Shown piece by piece: positions 10,946 through 23,933 of a DNA stretch of 64,000 bases (its first letter is position 1; each line of letters begins with the position of its first letter). The translations under genes were made by a program, and so were the position numbers. Source of the DNA: Telopea speciosissima (lineage: Eukaryota > Streptophyta > Magnoliopsida > Proteales > Proteaceae); the NCBI RefSeq assembly GCF_018873765.1, contig NC_057917.1, positions 53,003,464 through 53,067,463 of the forward strand, read 5' to 3'. The notes under the pieces are model-generated. The model searched no databases. It was given only the letters and a program-made list of their open reading frames with translations, and had not been told where the DNA came from.

Positions 10946-13900
10946 CAGCAAATGGAGAAAGCGTGTTTTGCTTGTTGTAAATGTGATGTGTCGTATGAAG
11001 ATATTTGTACAAAGGTTTTATGTCATGCAACTCTCTGTGCATCCAATAAATCCCAAACTCAACAAATACAAAATAAATCACCAAGTAGACAAGGTAGGCC
11101 TGCCAACCAATGTCACTTATTCTAGAAAAACACCTTGTCCAGCCACTTTCAACCATGTACTCTGAAACTGTTGGAAGAGCACAGTACCAGGGCATGGCCT
11201 TCATTGAAACAATTATTTGCAAAAGCATGGCCTTTGTTGAAGGTATGGCATCTGTAACAAGAGTATTTAAGCTCTAAGAAAATGTCAACAAATAAAGTAA
11301 TGAATGAAAAGCATTGTTTCTCAATCAATCTAAAAAAACAGTAGATATGTTTATAAAAGACAAAGAAGATGAAGAAGTAATTCCTAAAAGAAGAATAAGT
11401 AACTTGTTATCTTAATTGATGGGGAAGCAAACAGAAAGTGATTTGACCATCTGCTTTTACTTGTGGAAGGTCACCATAGAAGCAAAAATGAGCAAATTAT
11501 GGTATGCCAAATTCAGAGGCAAGAGTTACAAAATAAACTGAGATATTCAAAATACTGAGGTGTTCAACCCTCTAAATATACTGTAGTTCTGCACTACAAT
11601 AAACTCTGTTACGTGTAAAGATAATCTACAAATAAAATAAGAAAAGAGAGAAATAATAAGGAGAAAAAAAGAGAGAGAGAGAGAGAGAGAATATGGATGC
11701 TTTATGGACGAAGCAAGGGCATTTGGCTTGGGTGGGGAAGCCTACCTCATCTTTAAGAGATAAATTAGAGGTTAATCGTCTATCTTCCTTTTCATATTAG
11801 CCTATTAAATAGGCAACGCCAAACAAGTAGTTACTAACTCCAAAAACTTCTCCCACACCTCACGTGCAACTTCAATTACATCCCTAAATAACTACAACAA
11901 ACACCACAACTCCACGTCTACTTAATCACTTACATAGTTACATAAGCTTAACTACTTACAACTACTCACGTACATATTGGCATATAACAATCCATCCCCC
12001 TAAAATTTGGTCACCTCAAGACCACTAGGCTACAAATAAAAATTAAAATCATTCCACCTGGATCCAAAATCTTGTTAGAGTAATTCCCAAGTTGCTTCCT
12101 TTGATGGTCAATGGATATTAATTGGATGCTACGCCACAAACTTGTCGGTCCAATAAATGAAAAATATGATGAAAATCCCATACAGACGCGGAACGGTTAA
12201 TCTCTGCTGAACAAATCTCTTCCATCCGTCCTTGTTTTAAGCCATTAAATAGAGGATAATCCCGTATAGACCCGGGACAGTCGATTTCCTCTGTTTTGCC
12301 TAGCTCTGATGCCATTTGTTACGTGCAAAGATAATTTAAAAATAAAATTAGAAAAAAGAGAAATAGGGAGAGAGAGAGAGAGAGAGAGAGAATATGGATG
12401 CTTTACAGACGAAGCAAGGGTGTCTGGCTTGGGTGAGGAAGCCTACCTCATCACTAGAGATAAATTAAGGGATTTAATCATCCATTTTCCATTTCATATT
12501 AGCCTATTAAATAGGCAATGCTGAACAAGTAGTTACTAAATCCTAAAACTTCTCCCACATCTCCCACACCTCACGTACAACTTCAATTACATCCCTAAAT
12601 AACTACAACAAATACCACAACTCCACGTCTACTTAACCACTTAGGGTGTCAAAACCAAACCGAAACTGAACCGAACCGTATAAACTGAAACCATGAAACC
12701 GTTTAATAAATGGTTCGGTTAAACTGAGGCCGTTTAGTTAAACGGTTTGAACCGAACCGAACCGTTTCACCGAATAAACCGTTTCACACTCTTAAATGTA
12801 CATAAATGTGTCAAAAGCAAATAGAAACGGTTTACCTAACTGAACCAAACCGTTTAAAACGAAACCGTGAAACCTTTTAATAAATGGTTCGGTTATGGTT
12901 TCAAAGGTGAGACCATTTAGTTAAACGGTTTGAACCGAACTGAACCGATTAACACCCTTACTTACATAGTTACATAGGCTTAACTACTTACAACTATTCA
13001 CGTACATAGCGGCACATAACAAACTCCACCTCCAATTAGATTAAAAAAACTTTTGCATATGAAACGGCCAGATAGGGCCTAGGGTAGCTGAGATAATCCA
13101 TCGATGTTGTGTTGGTGCAAGTGTGCAACACAACCTCGGTAATTTTGCAATTGGACGTGCATTATTGAGGCAAGGCAAGATGAAAATATCATTATGTTAT
13201 CATCTTTCAGTTCTCCCAACTATTCTCTCATGTTCACTGTAAATGCCACATCTTAAATATTTATGCCACCTGCCTAAGTGGTTTGAACATATATTTTGAT
13301 GTTTGAAATGAGAGAGAAACAAAAACATAATGCTTAAGAGTTAAGACACACTGTACACGAAGTATAGCAAAATCATCATATCAGGCATGACATGCACATT
13401 CATTGGACATTGGTTTGGAATAACTACAAGATCCGACAACAAGAAATCCTATAAAACAACTGAATCCAAAGAGAAGCTGCACAAATTCGTTGCTCTTCTA
13501 TTAGTAACAAGCAGGATTTTAGAGCATGGATCTTTGTAACCATGATTGGAATAGTCAAGGAAGCCAGGAAAAAACTGCAATGCCATTGCAATGAAGAGAA
13601 AGCAAAACACGAAGTAGCTTAGGAATGCCTGAAGGTTCATTCGGGCATCTACGTCTATGAAATGTGGGAATACGAAAAAAGCAAATAAGTTTTGAAAATC
13701 ACTATAAAAAGCAAGTTTTCGATGAGGACCATGCAGGGCCACAAGTAGGCTTTTGATGACCGTCTCGTGAAGGTTAGCGAGGACAAATATGGTAATCTCA
13801 TAATAAGGTTCTAGATAATCAAAATTTTCTCCCGCCTTTCTGCATCTTTTCTACGATCAAATAGTATCCGACGAGCAATTTTTCGATCGAAAAGACAGAA

Positions 13901-14408
13901 AGACAACTAAAAAGTGAAAAGTGAGCATGCAAAGATAAAGTAAGAATCAGAACAAATAGATACCCACGGAAAAATTACAAAAAGCTATTAGTCCAAATAC
14001 ATATCTATCAATTCCACACAAACAACACAGGATCAAACATGTCCAACTAACTAAACACACAGATTTGACGAAATCATCCTTTATAAATCGAACATCAATG
14101 GCTTCCAACTAGAACGACACTGAGAGGACTGAGAAGACCTAGAATGATTGTAAATGACTAAATTGGAAAAGAAGAGGCGAAATATTTATACCTTTCGGAA
14201 TATAAACGTTTCGTTTCAAATAATAAATGTAGAAACACCAGAGAAACCCGGAGACAAAATAAACTAAAGTTCCACCAATGTAATTCCGAATCCAGGACTG
14301 GAGAAAGTGAGGAAGGGGCTTCCAAAGATTGTCAGGCAGAAGGCTTCCCAGCACAATGCGATTGAAAAAGTTGGTTTCGTTAACGAAAAGCTGCAAGTAC
14401 TCTTCCAT
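10946..14408 (-). CDS. STE1: sterol C5(6)-desaturase, exons 1-2 (partial)
   Basis: Encodes the N-terminal two thirds of a Delta7-sterol C5(6)-desaturase (STE1/DWF7 type), a diiron endoplasmic reticulum membrane enzyme that introduces the C5 double bond in plant sterol and brassinosteroid precursor synthesis. Exon 1 is 14408-14192 ([20 protein letters not shown] to NVYIPK, with membrane segment [17 protein letters not shown]) and ends AAAG|GTATAA. Exon 2 is 11251-10946, preceded by TTGTTACAG, and restores [18 protein letters not shown], a membrane segment and two of the three histidine boxes: HRELH (about residues 144-148) and HTTHH (158-162). It ends TTTGCTG|GTACGT after SPFAG. The third histidine box and the C-terminus, normally one further exon of about 100 residues, were not found between 10945 and 1. 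Either the exon lies beyond the left edge across an intron longer than 10.9 kb, or the gene is truncated. Intron 1 (11252-14191) contains a TRIM-like element. Confidence 0.88.
11607..13021 (-). mobile_element. TRIM-like miniature LTR retrotransposon
   Basis: Two direct repeats, 11607-11989 (383 bp) and 12317-13021 (705 bp, enlarged by a nested MITE), both start TGTTACGTG and end CATATAACA or CACATAACA. The element is flanked by 5-bp duplications AACTC at 11602-11606 and 13022-13026. On the minus strand the base next to the 12317 repeat is followed by TGGCATCAGAGCTAG, a methionine-tRNA-type primer site, and the far end of the internal part has a purine-rich tract, TTTTAGGGGGATGGAT, near 12000. 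The internal part (11990-12316) is about 330 bp with no gag or pol. Small LTRs, primer site, polypurine tract and no coding capacity define a TRIM. It lies in intron 1 of the sterol desaturase, in sense orientation. Confidence 0.88.
12644..12959. mobile_element. MITE nested in TRIM LTR
   Basis: A 316-bp insert present only in the right-hand LTR of the TRIM; the left-hand LTR (around 11925-11935) preserves the empty site. The ends read GGGTGTCAAAACC and TTAACACCC. The inside is a run of ACCGAACC and GGTTTGAACC-type motifs on both strands. Comparison with the empty site gives ACTTA as the shared flank (12639-12643 and 12960-12964). The ends and ACCG-rich body resemble the MITE that forms the extra intron at 58830-59046. 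Confidence 0.75.
13030..14190 (-). other. desaturase intron 1, 5' part
   Basis: The rest of the 2.9-kb intron between exon 1 and the TRIM. An open frame at 13449-13742 minus has no recognisable motif and is taken as chance. Confidence 0.5.
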
Positions 14409-15015
14409 TCTCAGGAGATAAATCTCCGCCTACAGCCACGGATGGCCGCCGAATACCGCCGGAGATTCTAATACAGACAGAGAAAAAGACAGCGCAAATG
14501 AAGACTGAACAGAGAGATTCGAAAACGAGGAATAGTGCGTGGGCAGAGGACAGGACGGCAATGGAATATGAAGGGACCGTGACGTCTCAGTGTCTCACGT
14601 GCTAAGAGTACTATTGGTGTCATCGTCTTAACGCTAGACACGTGGAATAGAACGAAGGAAATATAGGTATTGTCGCCTCGGTCAATTTGTCATTTTATGA
14701 AAAAATATTGGTCAAATTGTCATTTTACCTTTGTCGTATTCATCGCTTCATACGTGAAAGAAAAGGATGTATGATCAGATTCCCCTAGGTTGTGTTTGGT
14801 ATGCATTCTAGATCGATTTTAGATTCTCGAGATAAAAAACTATTTTTATCATCAGAGAATACGAAATCAACTTAGAATGCATACCAAATGCTATCCTAGT
14901 TTCACAGAATAGAGCCCAAATATGAAATTCATACGAGAATGTATCAGGGTTTGAAAATATCGGATCGGCCAATTCGAATTGGACCGATTTTGTACGGTAA
15001 ATAAGGTTCATGTGT
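14409..15015. other. upstream region of the desaturase gene
   Basis: Immediately upstream of the desaturase start codon, so promoter and 5' UTR are expected here, but no TATA box or other element could be assigned with confidence. From about 14940 the sequence is MITE-like (GGATCGGCCAATTCG-type motifs) and is interrupted by the hAT-like element at 15024. Confidence 0.4.
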
Positions 15016-15023
15016 ATTTTAGC

Positions 15024-16930
15024 TAGGGTTGTAAGTTTGGGCTTGTCAGCCTGAGCCTGCCCAAACAAGGTCAGGGCTGGATTTTTCAACCTTGAGGGCA
15101 GGTTAGGGTTGAAATTTTTAGGCCTAGGGTCAGGATCAATCGAGTTGGGCCTGGGTTGAGGTCTCGGGCTAAGCCCAGCCTGGCCTGGCCCTGTGTTAGG
15201 TTATGCTTTACAGTTTATTGATTACATTTTGCAATTTTTGTTTAGTATTTAATTATCTATTGGTTTACTCAAAATAAAAAACTAATTATCTATTGAACAA
15301 AAGTATTTAAAATTTTAAGATTGGGCTAAGTATTTTAACCAAAAGAAAAGTCTAATAGTCTTTTTTTTTTTATTTTTTGGGGTAGAAAAGAGGGCTATTG
15401 ATTCATGTGCGTCCAACGCCAAGCAAAGGAAAAACAGATACATAGAACAGAAAGAGAGCATGATAAACACAAGGTATGGATATAAGGTATCCAAAACCAA
15501 GGAGTGGAAATTGACCCAGTCTTACATGCCATTGACTAGGTCATCCAGGCTAGGGAATGGGTCACAATCACTTCCCTAAAAGAAAAGACAGCTAAAATTG
15601 AGTGCATGCACAAACGTGCCAATAGAGGGGACCCCATATGTGCCAAAAAGACCAACACCAAACTGCCCACGTGTGTCGACATACTGCCACAACCTACTTT
15701 TAAACAGACTAGCCGGATCGGCAAAGGTCTGTTGGATCAACGAGTGGAGCATCAACCGACGACAGGAAAACCACCAGAATCATTGCCATAGCCTACTTTC
15801 GAACAGATTTACAAAGATTTGCGGGATCGATGAGTGGAGTTTTGTCCTGTTGATAGGAGAGGGATGGTGAAGAGTGAACAGCGGCTGGAGCTTTGGAGCC
15901 AACGACAACCTCGGTGCCACCAGCATCTGAGGCGGCATCACCTGCAAACACACAAAAAAAGAAAAAGAGAAATAGAATCCAAAGGAATAGCAACATCAAT
16001 GGGAACTTTTCCTATAGGAGGGGGTGCCATTTCACAACAACAATGGAGACTTTTTCGTTCCCCCTGCATGTGAAATCTCCAGCTCCTCTCATCAAGTCAA
16101 AACTCCCAAGGTTCGACATTAGAACCAAGAGCTGTATAGCTCTGAAATGAGGCGAGTGGAAGAGAAGGAGAAGAAGAGGAAAGGGAAGAGAAAGGGAAAG
16201 AAAAGGGGGAAAAAAAAGGTAGAGGAAACATGCCACTGGGGCGGAGGACTGCACGCCACATTGGTGGAGAAAGATCACGCCACAGGGGCAAAAAGGCTAC
16301 ATTGTGAGCCGAAGGTCATGCGATGACCGCTGCAAGTGGTTCTTGCGCTGCCAAGAGAAACCCTAGGTTTTCCATAGACCGTTCTCACTTGAAGAACAAC
16401 AGAAAAGTTAAAATTGAAGGGAGGATTCCTCTTTTTTATTTCAAAATTTGAAAGATCAGAACTTGATTCTGTTCATTTGGGTTGATATCGTTGGAGAATT
16501 GAATGGATTACAAGTGGCGATACTGGCGGTGCCGACGGTGAGGTATCTTCGATGCTTACCCGCTTACTTTCCCAAACAACTAGCCACATAGAAAAACAAT
16601 ACAAAACATTGTTTGTCTAGTGGCAGTGATAAACAACCGTCATAAGATCTCTCTATAGGGCAGCAGTTTTGTGTGTGTGTGTGTGTGTGTGTGTGAAACA
16701 AATCAATACCCAATCACATGAGACTGGTCAATCAGGGCCAACCAGGCCATAGCAAAAATCAAGGTCAATCATGGCTGAGTTGGGTTGAGCTGAGCCAGAC
16801 AAGATTGGGCCTGGGCTGAGATATTTCAACCCGACCTTGGGCCAGATTGGGTTTGGGTTGAGCTAAGAAGACTCAGGGTTGGGCTAGGGTTTTACAAAAT
16901 CCGGCCCAACCCGACCCTGTTTCACCACTA
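15024..16930. mobile_element. hAT-like non-autonomous element, 1.9 kb
   Basis: Starts TAGGGTTGTAAGTTTGGGC and ends GACCCTGTTTCACCACTA, an imperfect inverted repeat. The flanks are ATTTTAGC at 15016-15023 and ATTTTAGT at 16931-16938, an 8-bp duplication with one difference. Subterminal sequences at both ends are rich in GGGCCTGGGCTGAG-type words. The flanks join into one older MITE-like sequence when the element is removed. The interior has no transposase; open frames at 15598-16290 are low-complexity or unrelated and not supported. A (GT)n tract lies at 16671-16695. Confidence 0.6.
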
Positions 16931-16938
16931 ATTTTAGT

Positions 16939-18480
16939 TGATTTCAACCGATTCAGGCCATCGGTCGAGACCTATCAGATCCTGATTCTTGGTTTGTAAA
17001 CCTGAGTACGATAGTATGGGCAAATCAAGTCCGGCCCATTCTTTCTAAGAAGGAACTTGCTTCGGGTTGGCAACTAGGTGGATTCTGGTATTCCTCTTTT
17101 GGTGAGGAATTTTACTCATCAAGAGGTTTGGTTGATAGTAAGGGGAGCACAATTGTTACTGGATCAAGCTCAAGAGCTGTATTTATAGAGAATTATAAAA
17201 ATATGAGCTCAAATTCAAGTAATCTATTTTACCCTTCTTCAGATTTTGCCTCTCCTAGTCCTTAATTGTCTAACACTCCGGCTCCCTCTCCTCTCTCGGT
17301 GAGCTAAAGCTCAAGAGGCTTGAAGTCGAAATCATCGAAATCACTACAATCGGTGGCGCAATTGCCACCACTCCACTACATCCATTCGCTTTGTCACCTC
17401 TAGCATCTATAGAGAGGTTAATAAAAACATGAATTCCTCACTTGAAAGAAATTCTTTGGATAAGCGATATTCAGTCAAGCATTTAGTACCCACATTCACC
17501 TCTATGAAGTTCTTCAGGGCGTAGGAGAAAAAATCCGACCTTACTCGTTTAGGACGACCACCCTCCCCCCCTTACTAAACCTCAGATTTACCTCTAAGAA
17601 GTTCTTCAGAGAAGAGCCCACATTCATTGGCAAAAAGTTCAATGGATTAGTACCCGCATTTGCCAACGAAAGAATTTGTTGGCGACGAGGGGGAGAGGAG
17701 GGGAGAGAGAGAGGGCAATGAGTGTCGTTGGGTTACAGAAAAGAGAGGGAGAGAAAAAAATGTGTACTAGTGGTAGAAAGAATGGGTTACAACAATGGAT
17801 GAATTGAATGATTAGATGCAAAAAGTGAGATTTAACGAATAATTAAATCCTAATGTGCAAGATTCAATTGTAGGAAAAAGGCTGATTAATCTAAAGAAGA
17901 GGTGTTGAGCTTACCTCCATAAGACCAAGAAGTTCAGTGCTCTATCCAACTATGAATAAAGATTTTCTGGCGAACGACGACATCGATCCCCAATTTCTTC
18001 TGGTTTCTCTGTATTCCCTCATACCATACTCTGTGATGGTGAGTTATGTGTACTGCATACTGAAACCAGGGACCTGGGGAGACTTTAAGTACCCTCTAGA
18101 TAACTAACTACCTTCCATATTTGTGGTTATCGGGTGGTGGTAAAAACTACTCGATCAACTACTCCCACACCTAATGTTGATGTGGCAATGTATGCCATAT
18201 CTTACATTATCCCACTTGACCTATATTGTCATATGCCAAGTAATTGATATAAGTTCTTAATATAATGTATGTTCATAGTAAACATTAACATTGTAAGCGT
18301 ACTTAACATTTGAGATGAAAACTTCAACCTAAGAATCATGGTGGTACATGTCTTTACAAAGAACACTTCCTTCCATGTATCATGTTGGATTGTCCTTTTC
18401 AAAACGAACCTTATGTGGTGAGTAGAAATGTATAGAATCAACTCTATAGTCAATTCATGGTCCAAAATTTATTACCCTTC
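16939..18480. other. intergenic, nothing recognised
   Basis: No conserved coding motif. Contains short local repetition of TTTAGTACCC / TTCTTCAG-type sequence near 17480-17660 and a purine-rich run near 17690-17760. Confidence 0.4.
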
Positions 18481-18489
18481 AACCTTAAG

Positions 18490-20170
18490 GACATCAATCA
18501 TTTGATTGCCCTCAAAGACATCTATCACAAATCAACCTTTCGACGAAGGCTTTATGACCAACGACTCAATACCCTTCGTTAAGGGTCTATGTCAGTGGAG
18601 GAGTACACAGACTAGTTTGAAGATCTTCTCTCACGTATAGGTGTTGATGAAGAAGATAACCAACTCTTATCTCGTTTCAAATTGTGATTACGACCTGATA
18701 TCCGTGACAAGATGAGCGTGATCTATATCCTCAATTTGAACGATTGTTTTGAGAAGGCACTTAAAGCAGAGGATTTACTCAAATTGGCTTCTCGATGTTT
18801 TAATCCATAATCCAGAGATGTCATGAAGAACTTCAAAACAAATAAACCAAGTGGTACATGCACCTACCCGAGTTGCACAAGCTACAATGGATAAGGTGAG
18901 GCTCCTATGATTAATATAGGTGCCACAAAATGTTATTATTGATTGTAATGGGTTCGGTCACTATGCAAAATTTTTCCACAATGGGGTAAATCAAATTCAA
19001 TCATTGAATCCAACTCCGAGTTGCTAATCTATGAACCTCAAGTGGATGATTATTGGTCAGTTAATGCTACCTGGCCTCGAGGGAGAGGATTACAATGCTA
19101 CCTTAAATGATGATAATGATGATGATATCTATGAGGTTAAAATCATTAATCAGATTTTGTTCGCTGAAGCTAAAGGTGAAGATTGGTGACACCATTGCAT
19201 TACATGCACATTGATGACTAGTGGAACGTACAAGTCTTATTGGACAGCGGTAGTAACGTCAACATGGTGTCACAAGCCTTCATTACTGAAGAGAAGCTGA
19301 AGCCAGAACCATATCCACAACCATACAAGGTATCACTCCTCAACGATGACACTTTGGAGGTTAACCAACGATGTTCTATGCCTTTGAAGATTTCAAGTTA
19401 TGAGAAAGACGTATGGTGTGACATCATAACTATGGTGTTGACCGATGATCTACTTGGACGGCCTTGGATTACGACAACATGTTGGTGGTAGGCACTAAAA
19501 ACAATATTTTTGTAAATCTTTAGTGTTGTTAATCCACTCAACATACCAATGATGAAATTAAATCTTAGAGCTGCACAATCCAAACGACAATATATAGATT
19601 TTGAAGTTGTAGTCATGAAACACCATCAAAAGAATATATGTATGGCAAGACAGGGCAAGAAGGTGCAAGTACAAGCAAGGAGCAACGTACGAAACAAAGG
19701 CTACTAGCCTTAATTACCTCATCAAGAGTTCTTAGCAACCAATGTAGAAGTAAGCTTACTATTAGCATTAGTTAGTAAAGAAGTTGTGTCTACAATTGAA
19801 ACTAGCTAACTCTCCCAAACCTATAAGGTGTTAACTTTCAAATTTTGCAGACTTAGTATCAAATGACTTACCCAACGAGCTAGCTACCACTGATGAGAGA
19901 CATACAACATGCCATTGATTTAGTGCCAAGATCAGTCTTGCCAACCTACCTATTTATCATCTCAGTCCAACTGAGCATGTTGAGCTCAAGAGACAAGTGG
20001 ACGAATTGCTATCTAAGGATTCATTGTAAAGGGCATGAGTCAATGTGTTTTACTAGCACTACTTACTCCAAAGAAAGATGGAATGTGCCACATGTGCATC
20101 GACAATAGATCCATCAATAAGATCACCGTCAAGTATAGGTTTTTGATTCCTAAGCTTAACATTATGCTAG
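18490..20170 (+). pseudogene. Ty3/Gypsy relic: gag, protease, RT start
   Basis: Successive plus-strand fragments follow the Gypsy order. At 18540-18790 a gag-like segment reads SVEEYTD, DEEDNQLLSRFKL and LNDCFEKALKAEDLLKLASR. At 19235-19480 a retropepsin segment carries the DSG active-site triplet (LLDSGSNVNMVSQAF) and ends DDLLGRPW. At about 19960-20160 a reverse-transcriptase start reads [19 protein letters not shown], then [20 protein letters not shown] and [12 protein letters not shown]. Similarity stops at about 20165, before the polymerase active site. Stops and frame changes are frequent and no LTRs were found, so this is an old truncated copy. Confidence 0.82.
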
Positions 20171-20953
20171 ACACAACAATTACTATCGACGCTTCAGATA
20201 GTTGGATATGAATTGGGGGATAGTTCTGAAAATATAAGCGGATGAAAAATGTCATCCGTATTCCAATCCGACACTCCAAAATCTCGATAGATCTCCTCAT
20301 GCTCTTGATAGGCCATTTTCCAAACCGCTAAATCAACATATTCATAAAATCAAATACCATAAACAAGCTATTATCACTATAAGCAAAGATTCTATCTAAT
20401 TACCATTCAATTCAATTTGAGGCATATTATAGTTCCTGCTCAGCTTAAAACCCAGGCTGATTTGATCTCTTTGAAGCGTGAACCTACAACTACCTAATCT
20501 AAAACAAGGTTCATGTGTATCTATCAAAGGGTGAGGTTCAGGAAGAATCAACCGTGGTGTAGTTGTAGTTGATGGATTTTGAGCAGCAACATGGGAAGTC
20601 AGGATTTGTCCTAGCTTCCATCCAAGTGAATAGAAGTTATATATTCCATGGGGGCAACTGAAGTACGGTTACAAATTTTGTTTGTAACCAACAAATGAAC
20701 CCAATTTTTTTAATAATAACATTATAATCAAATCAAAATATTTTGGAGTTAGAGCTAATCAATCATGTAAAGTAATAATTACAAAAAAAAAAAAAAAAAA
20801 ATTTCATTTTTTTTTTTTTTTGGTTTAAATTTGATTTCACCTCTCTTCCTTTTATTTTCCGTACAACCAAACAGAGCCTGTAACTAAAATGTATTACAGA
20901 ACCTACAAATAAATAAATGATCAAAAAATAAATTTTATGTACACCATTCCTAG
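20171..20953. other. intergenic spacer
   Basis: Non-coding sequence between the Gypsy relic and the 3' end of the first GT14 gene, with A- and T-runs at 20784-20820. The 3' UTR of the GT14 gene should begin here, but no polyadenylation signal was assigned. Confidence 0.4.
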
Positions 20954-23933
20954 TTATTGATGGAAACCCAAAACCTTGGGAGCAAACCTTAACAACCTAT
21001 CCAAAGTGTTAGGATGGAATTTTCTTGCAAACAAATGACAGGTAGTGGTGGTATTGCCATTGTACTCACAGTTGCTCCCACTCCTTAAAGTCTCTAATAA
21101 CTCAAAAGTCACATCCGTTCTCATAAACATGAAAGGGTGTGGTCCTCCTTTTGACCAATCAACCCATGTCAAAGTTCTGTTTGAATTCGTCTTTGGAAAC
21201 AAGAGATTCACAACAGTAGGAATATAGTGTTCATCTGCATAACAAGGACCATTGCAAAATTTCTCATAAACAGGATAAAAGATACGATCAGAGATTATCT
21301 CGATTGCCATCTGTCGATCCATCTCGAACCATTGTGACCCTTTTCGCCATTGTTCGAGTTCAATAACTGGGCTCATTTGAGGATTGTAACGCCCACGCCC
21401 TACAGGGCTTGGGTCATCGTAAACTTCTACAAAAGTTTCTGTAGAATTAGTGAGGTAAGAGTAGATGGTTGTGAAGTTGAAGATAGGAATGCATGATTCT
21501 GATAAGAGAACGAATCTTTGGTTGGAAAAGTCTAGTAGAGCATTTGCTAGTAGTCTTCTTTCTCCTTCGATCAAGCTAAATTCTCCCCATTGTACTTCCT
21601 GCACCAGAAGATGACGTTTGTAATTAATTAGGTTAATTTATTTCTTAATTATCACTTTAAATGTTTAATGGACAATCATTATCAGTAGAGATGGCAAACA
21701 TCGATCTTGTGATGTACAGAAAGAAGAAACTCTTTAAGTAGTCAAACAAATCATTTTGAAGCATTTGTTAAATTAGTTGCCCTAGTTGACTGGGAAACAT
21801 TTTGATTTCTAAGTTCAAAATTTTAGAATCCACCAAAATGCAGTCTTGGAAGATGTTTTGAAAGTTCATCTCTTGTCCCTTTTGCCTTTTCCTCTTGGAT
21901 GAAGACAAAAGGAAAGAGAAGCTAAATTTGCCTGGTAATGCCTGGGGCAAAAAACTTGAAAGTCTAGGATAAATACAAAATTAGGTTTTGAAATTCAAGA
22001 CTATGAGAGAATGCATAATAGAGGTTGGTTTAGGCATACATGAATATACATGAGGATGCATTCCAATATATGGAAATGTATTTGATTGAATTAGCGTATG
22101 AAAAAATAACACACATGGTTAATCCAGGCCATGTGTCATTTATCGAATGGTCAAATTTCCACATCATCATCCATATTGCATAATGAGGATGGGTTTTTTG
22201 AAAAGGTTATCAAAACGTCTTGCTCAGATGAGTTTTCCCAATCATTTCATTATATTTGAAAATGATTTTATGGCATGAAGTTTACAGCTTATTCCAACTC
22301 CGTCAATTTACCATGTTAGACCAGAATGTGAATATTAAGAACCAAAATACTTCATTCTTCATGACTTAGGCTATGTTTAAAATGTAAGGAATATAAATAC
22401 ACATACATTAGTTATGACCCTCCCCAGACCCCACAATGGCGTGAGCCTCGTGCACTAGGTCCGCTTATTTTATATATAATAAGACAAAAGTAATGAAACA
22501 ATAATGATTAGTTTATGTATCTTTTTCTCTCTTTCTTTTCATAAATTTTCCTTTTTTTTCCTGCTTTTTATTGCATTGCATTCCAAACATCACCTTTATT
22601 GCTTAAGTTTTGTTACTTTTGATGCTTGAAGGAGTTTTTCAATAAGGTTGAGCTCTTACCTGTTACGTATTTAATTTTTGGGAAAAGGTTCTCTGAGTGG
22701 CATGGTATCACTAATACTTTTGTGTCTATCTCTCACCTCCTCACATGAAATGATTTCATTAACTTCCTATATGCAATACTGTTTTGACACACCTCATTCG
22801 TGCTCCCCCTATGCTGCTTGCAGAGAGAACCCTCTTCCTAAATTTTTTCAAACAAACAGGCCCTACTAGTATGATTCTGTTTTTTTTTTTGTTTTTTCAC
22901 AAAAAACTGTTCTTTTGTGAACCTTCCAATAAAATGGTGGTCTGGCTCATAAGGCACTAGTGCTGCCTGCAATGTTAAGAAACATCTACCAAACAGAACA
23001 ACTAAAAGTAATGAGCACCAGAGCCAAAAAATGGTGGCTCAGCTCATAAGCCTCCAAATGTTTCCTTTTCATTAATTACAATCTATCTCTATTTGTTATA
23101 AGGAAAAGTTTCCTGTTATAAATAATTCTTCTCACTCATCTTTAATTTGTTAGTATTTCACTTTCAGTTAGTTTTATAATCAAATTTAAAACTTTGCTTC
23201 CTAAGATCATGTGGTCCAGTAATTTTTTTAGAGAACAAATCAAGATTCAATATTGATGAACTCAAGAAATTTAATTATAACTAACCTTACTGGGAATCCT
23301 TCGACCGTAGAACACCGAACCTTGAGGATCAGACTCATTGAAGGATGGATCAGAGTGCACGTAAATGGAGTAGAGCCCTTCAAATCCTTTAAAGAATTTC
23401 TCCCAAAGAGGAGCAAATGGCAATGGTCCTCTTGTCAAGAACATGAAAGCAACCTTAGGGATGAGCTTGTAAGGGAACTCATCAATCCGAGGAACCATCG
23501 ATGCTCTCCACAACAATTCCTCCTCGGTCATATTGTGCATAGCATCATCAGGTACCTTCAAGAAGTCCTTCAATCCAAAAAGTTCTTTGGTAGTACTATT
23601 CTCGTCACTGGATGGCAATAGTGATGGTGATGGTGCCGGTGGTGGAATACTTACCGGTGGTGCCGGAGGGCTTATTGAAGCTTCAGAAATGTTGGTGACC
23701 GGAAATGTTGTTGGTAATGGAGAGTCAGAGAATTGGGTAGCTACTGAACTGATTGGCATATTATTCATGAGAAAGGAACTAACAATGATTCCGAGGGCAA
23801 CACCAAACCCAAGGAAGAGGAAATTAGAGAGGAGGCTACCCATACGTAATTGGTCTTTGAAGATCTTCGCTATGGAGACTGACGGTCTCTGTTCTTGTTG
23901 TTTCATTGTTCTGTTTCCCTTTGGAGCAAGCAA
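20954..23933 (-). CDS. GT14 glycosyltransferase, BC10-like (copy 1)
   Basis: A predicted Golgi type II membrane protein of the Core-2/I-branching GlcNAc-transferase-like family (GT14, Pfam Branch), related to rice BC10; substrate not known from sequence. Exon 1 is 23933-23286 (ends AGTAAG|GTTAGT), exon 2 is 21598-20954 (preceded by CTTCTGGTGCAG), giving 430 residues, or 421 if translation starts at the tenth-codon methionine (23906), which better matches the paralogues. Features in order: basic cytosolic tail, membrane anchor at about 34-56, a short proline-rich stem ([16 protein letters not shown]), then the domain from about residue 160: [101 protein letters not shown]. Intact frame and consensus splice sites suggest a working gene. 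The 1.69-kb intron holds a SINE fragment. Confidence 0.92.
22414..22468 (+). mobile_element. Au SINE 3' fragment
   Basis: A short piece matching the 3' body of the SINE at 7536-7698 (TATGACCCTCCCCAGACCCC ... CTCGTGCACTAGGTCCGC), in the intron of GT14 copy 1. The tRNA-like head is missing, as expected of a 5'-truncated copy. Confidence 0.7.

Noticed and set aside
15598-16290. Several overlapping open frames on both strands
   Set aside because: Low-complexity or basic peptides with no family resemblance, inside a non-autonomous DNA element.
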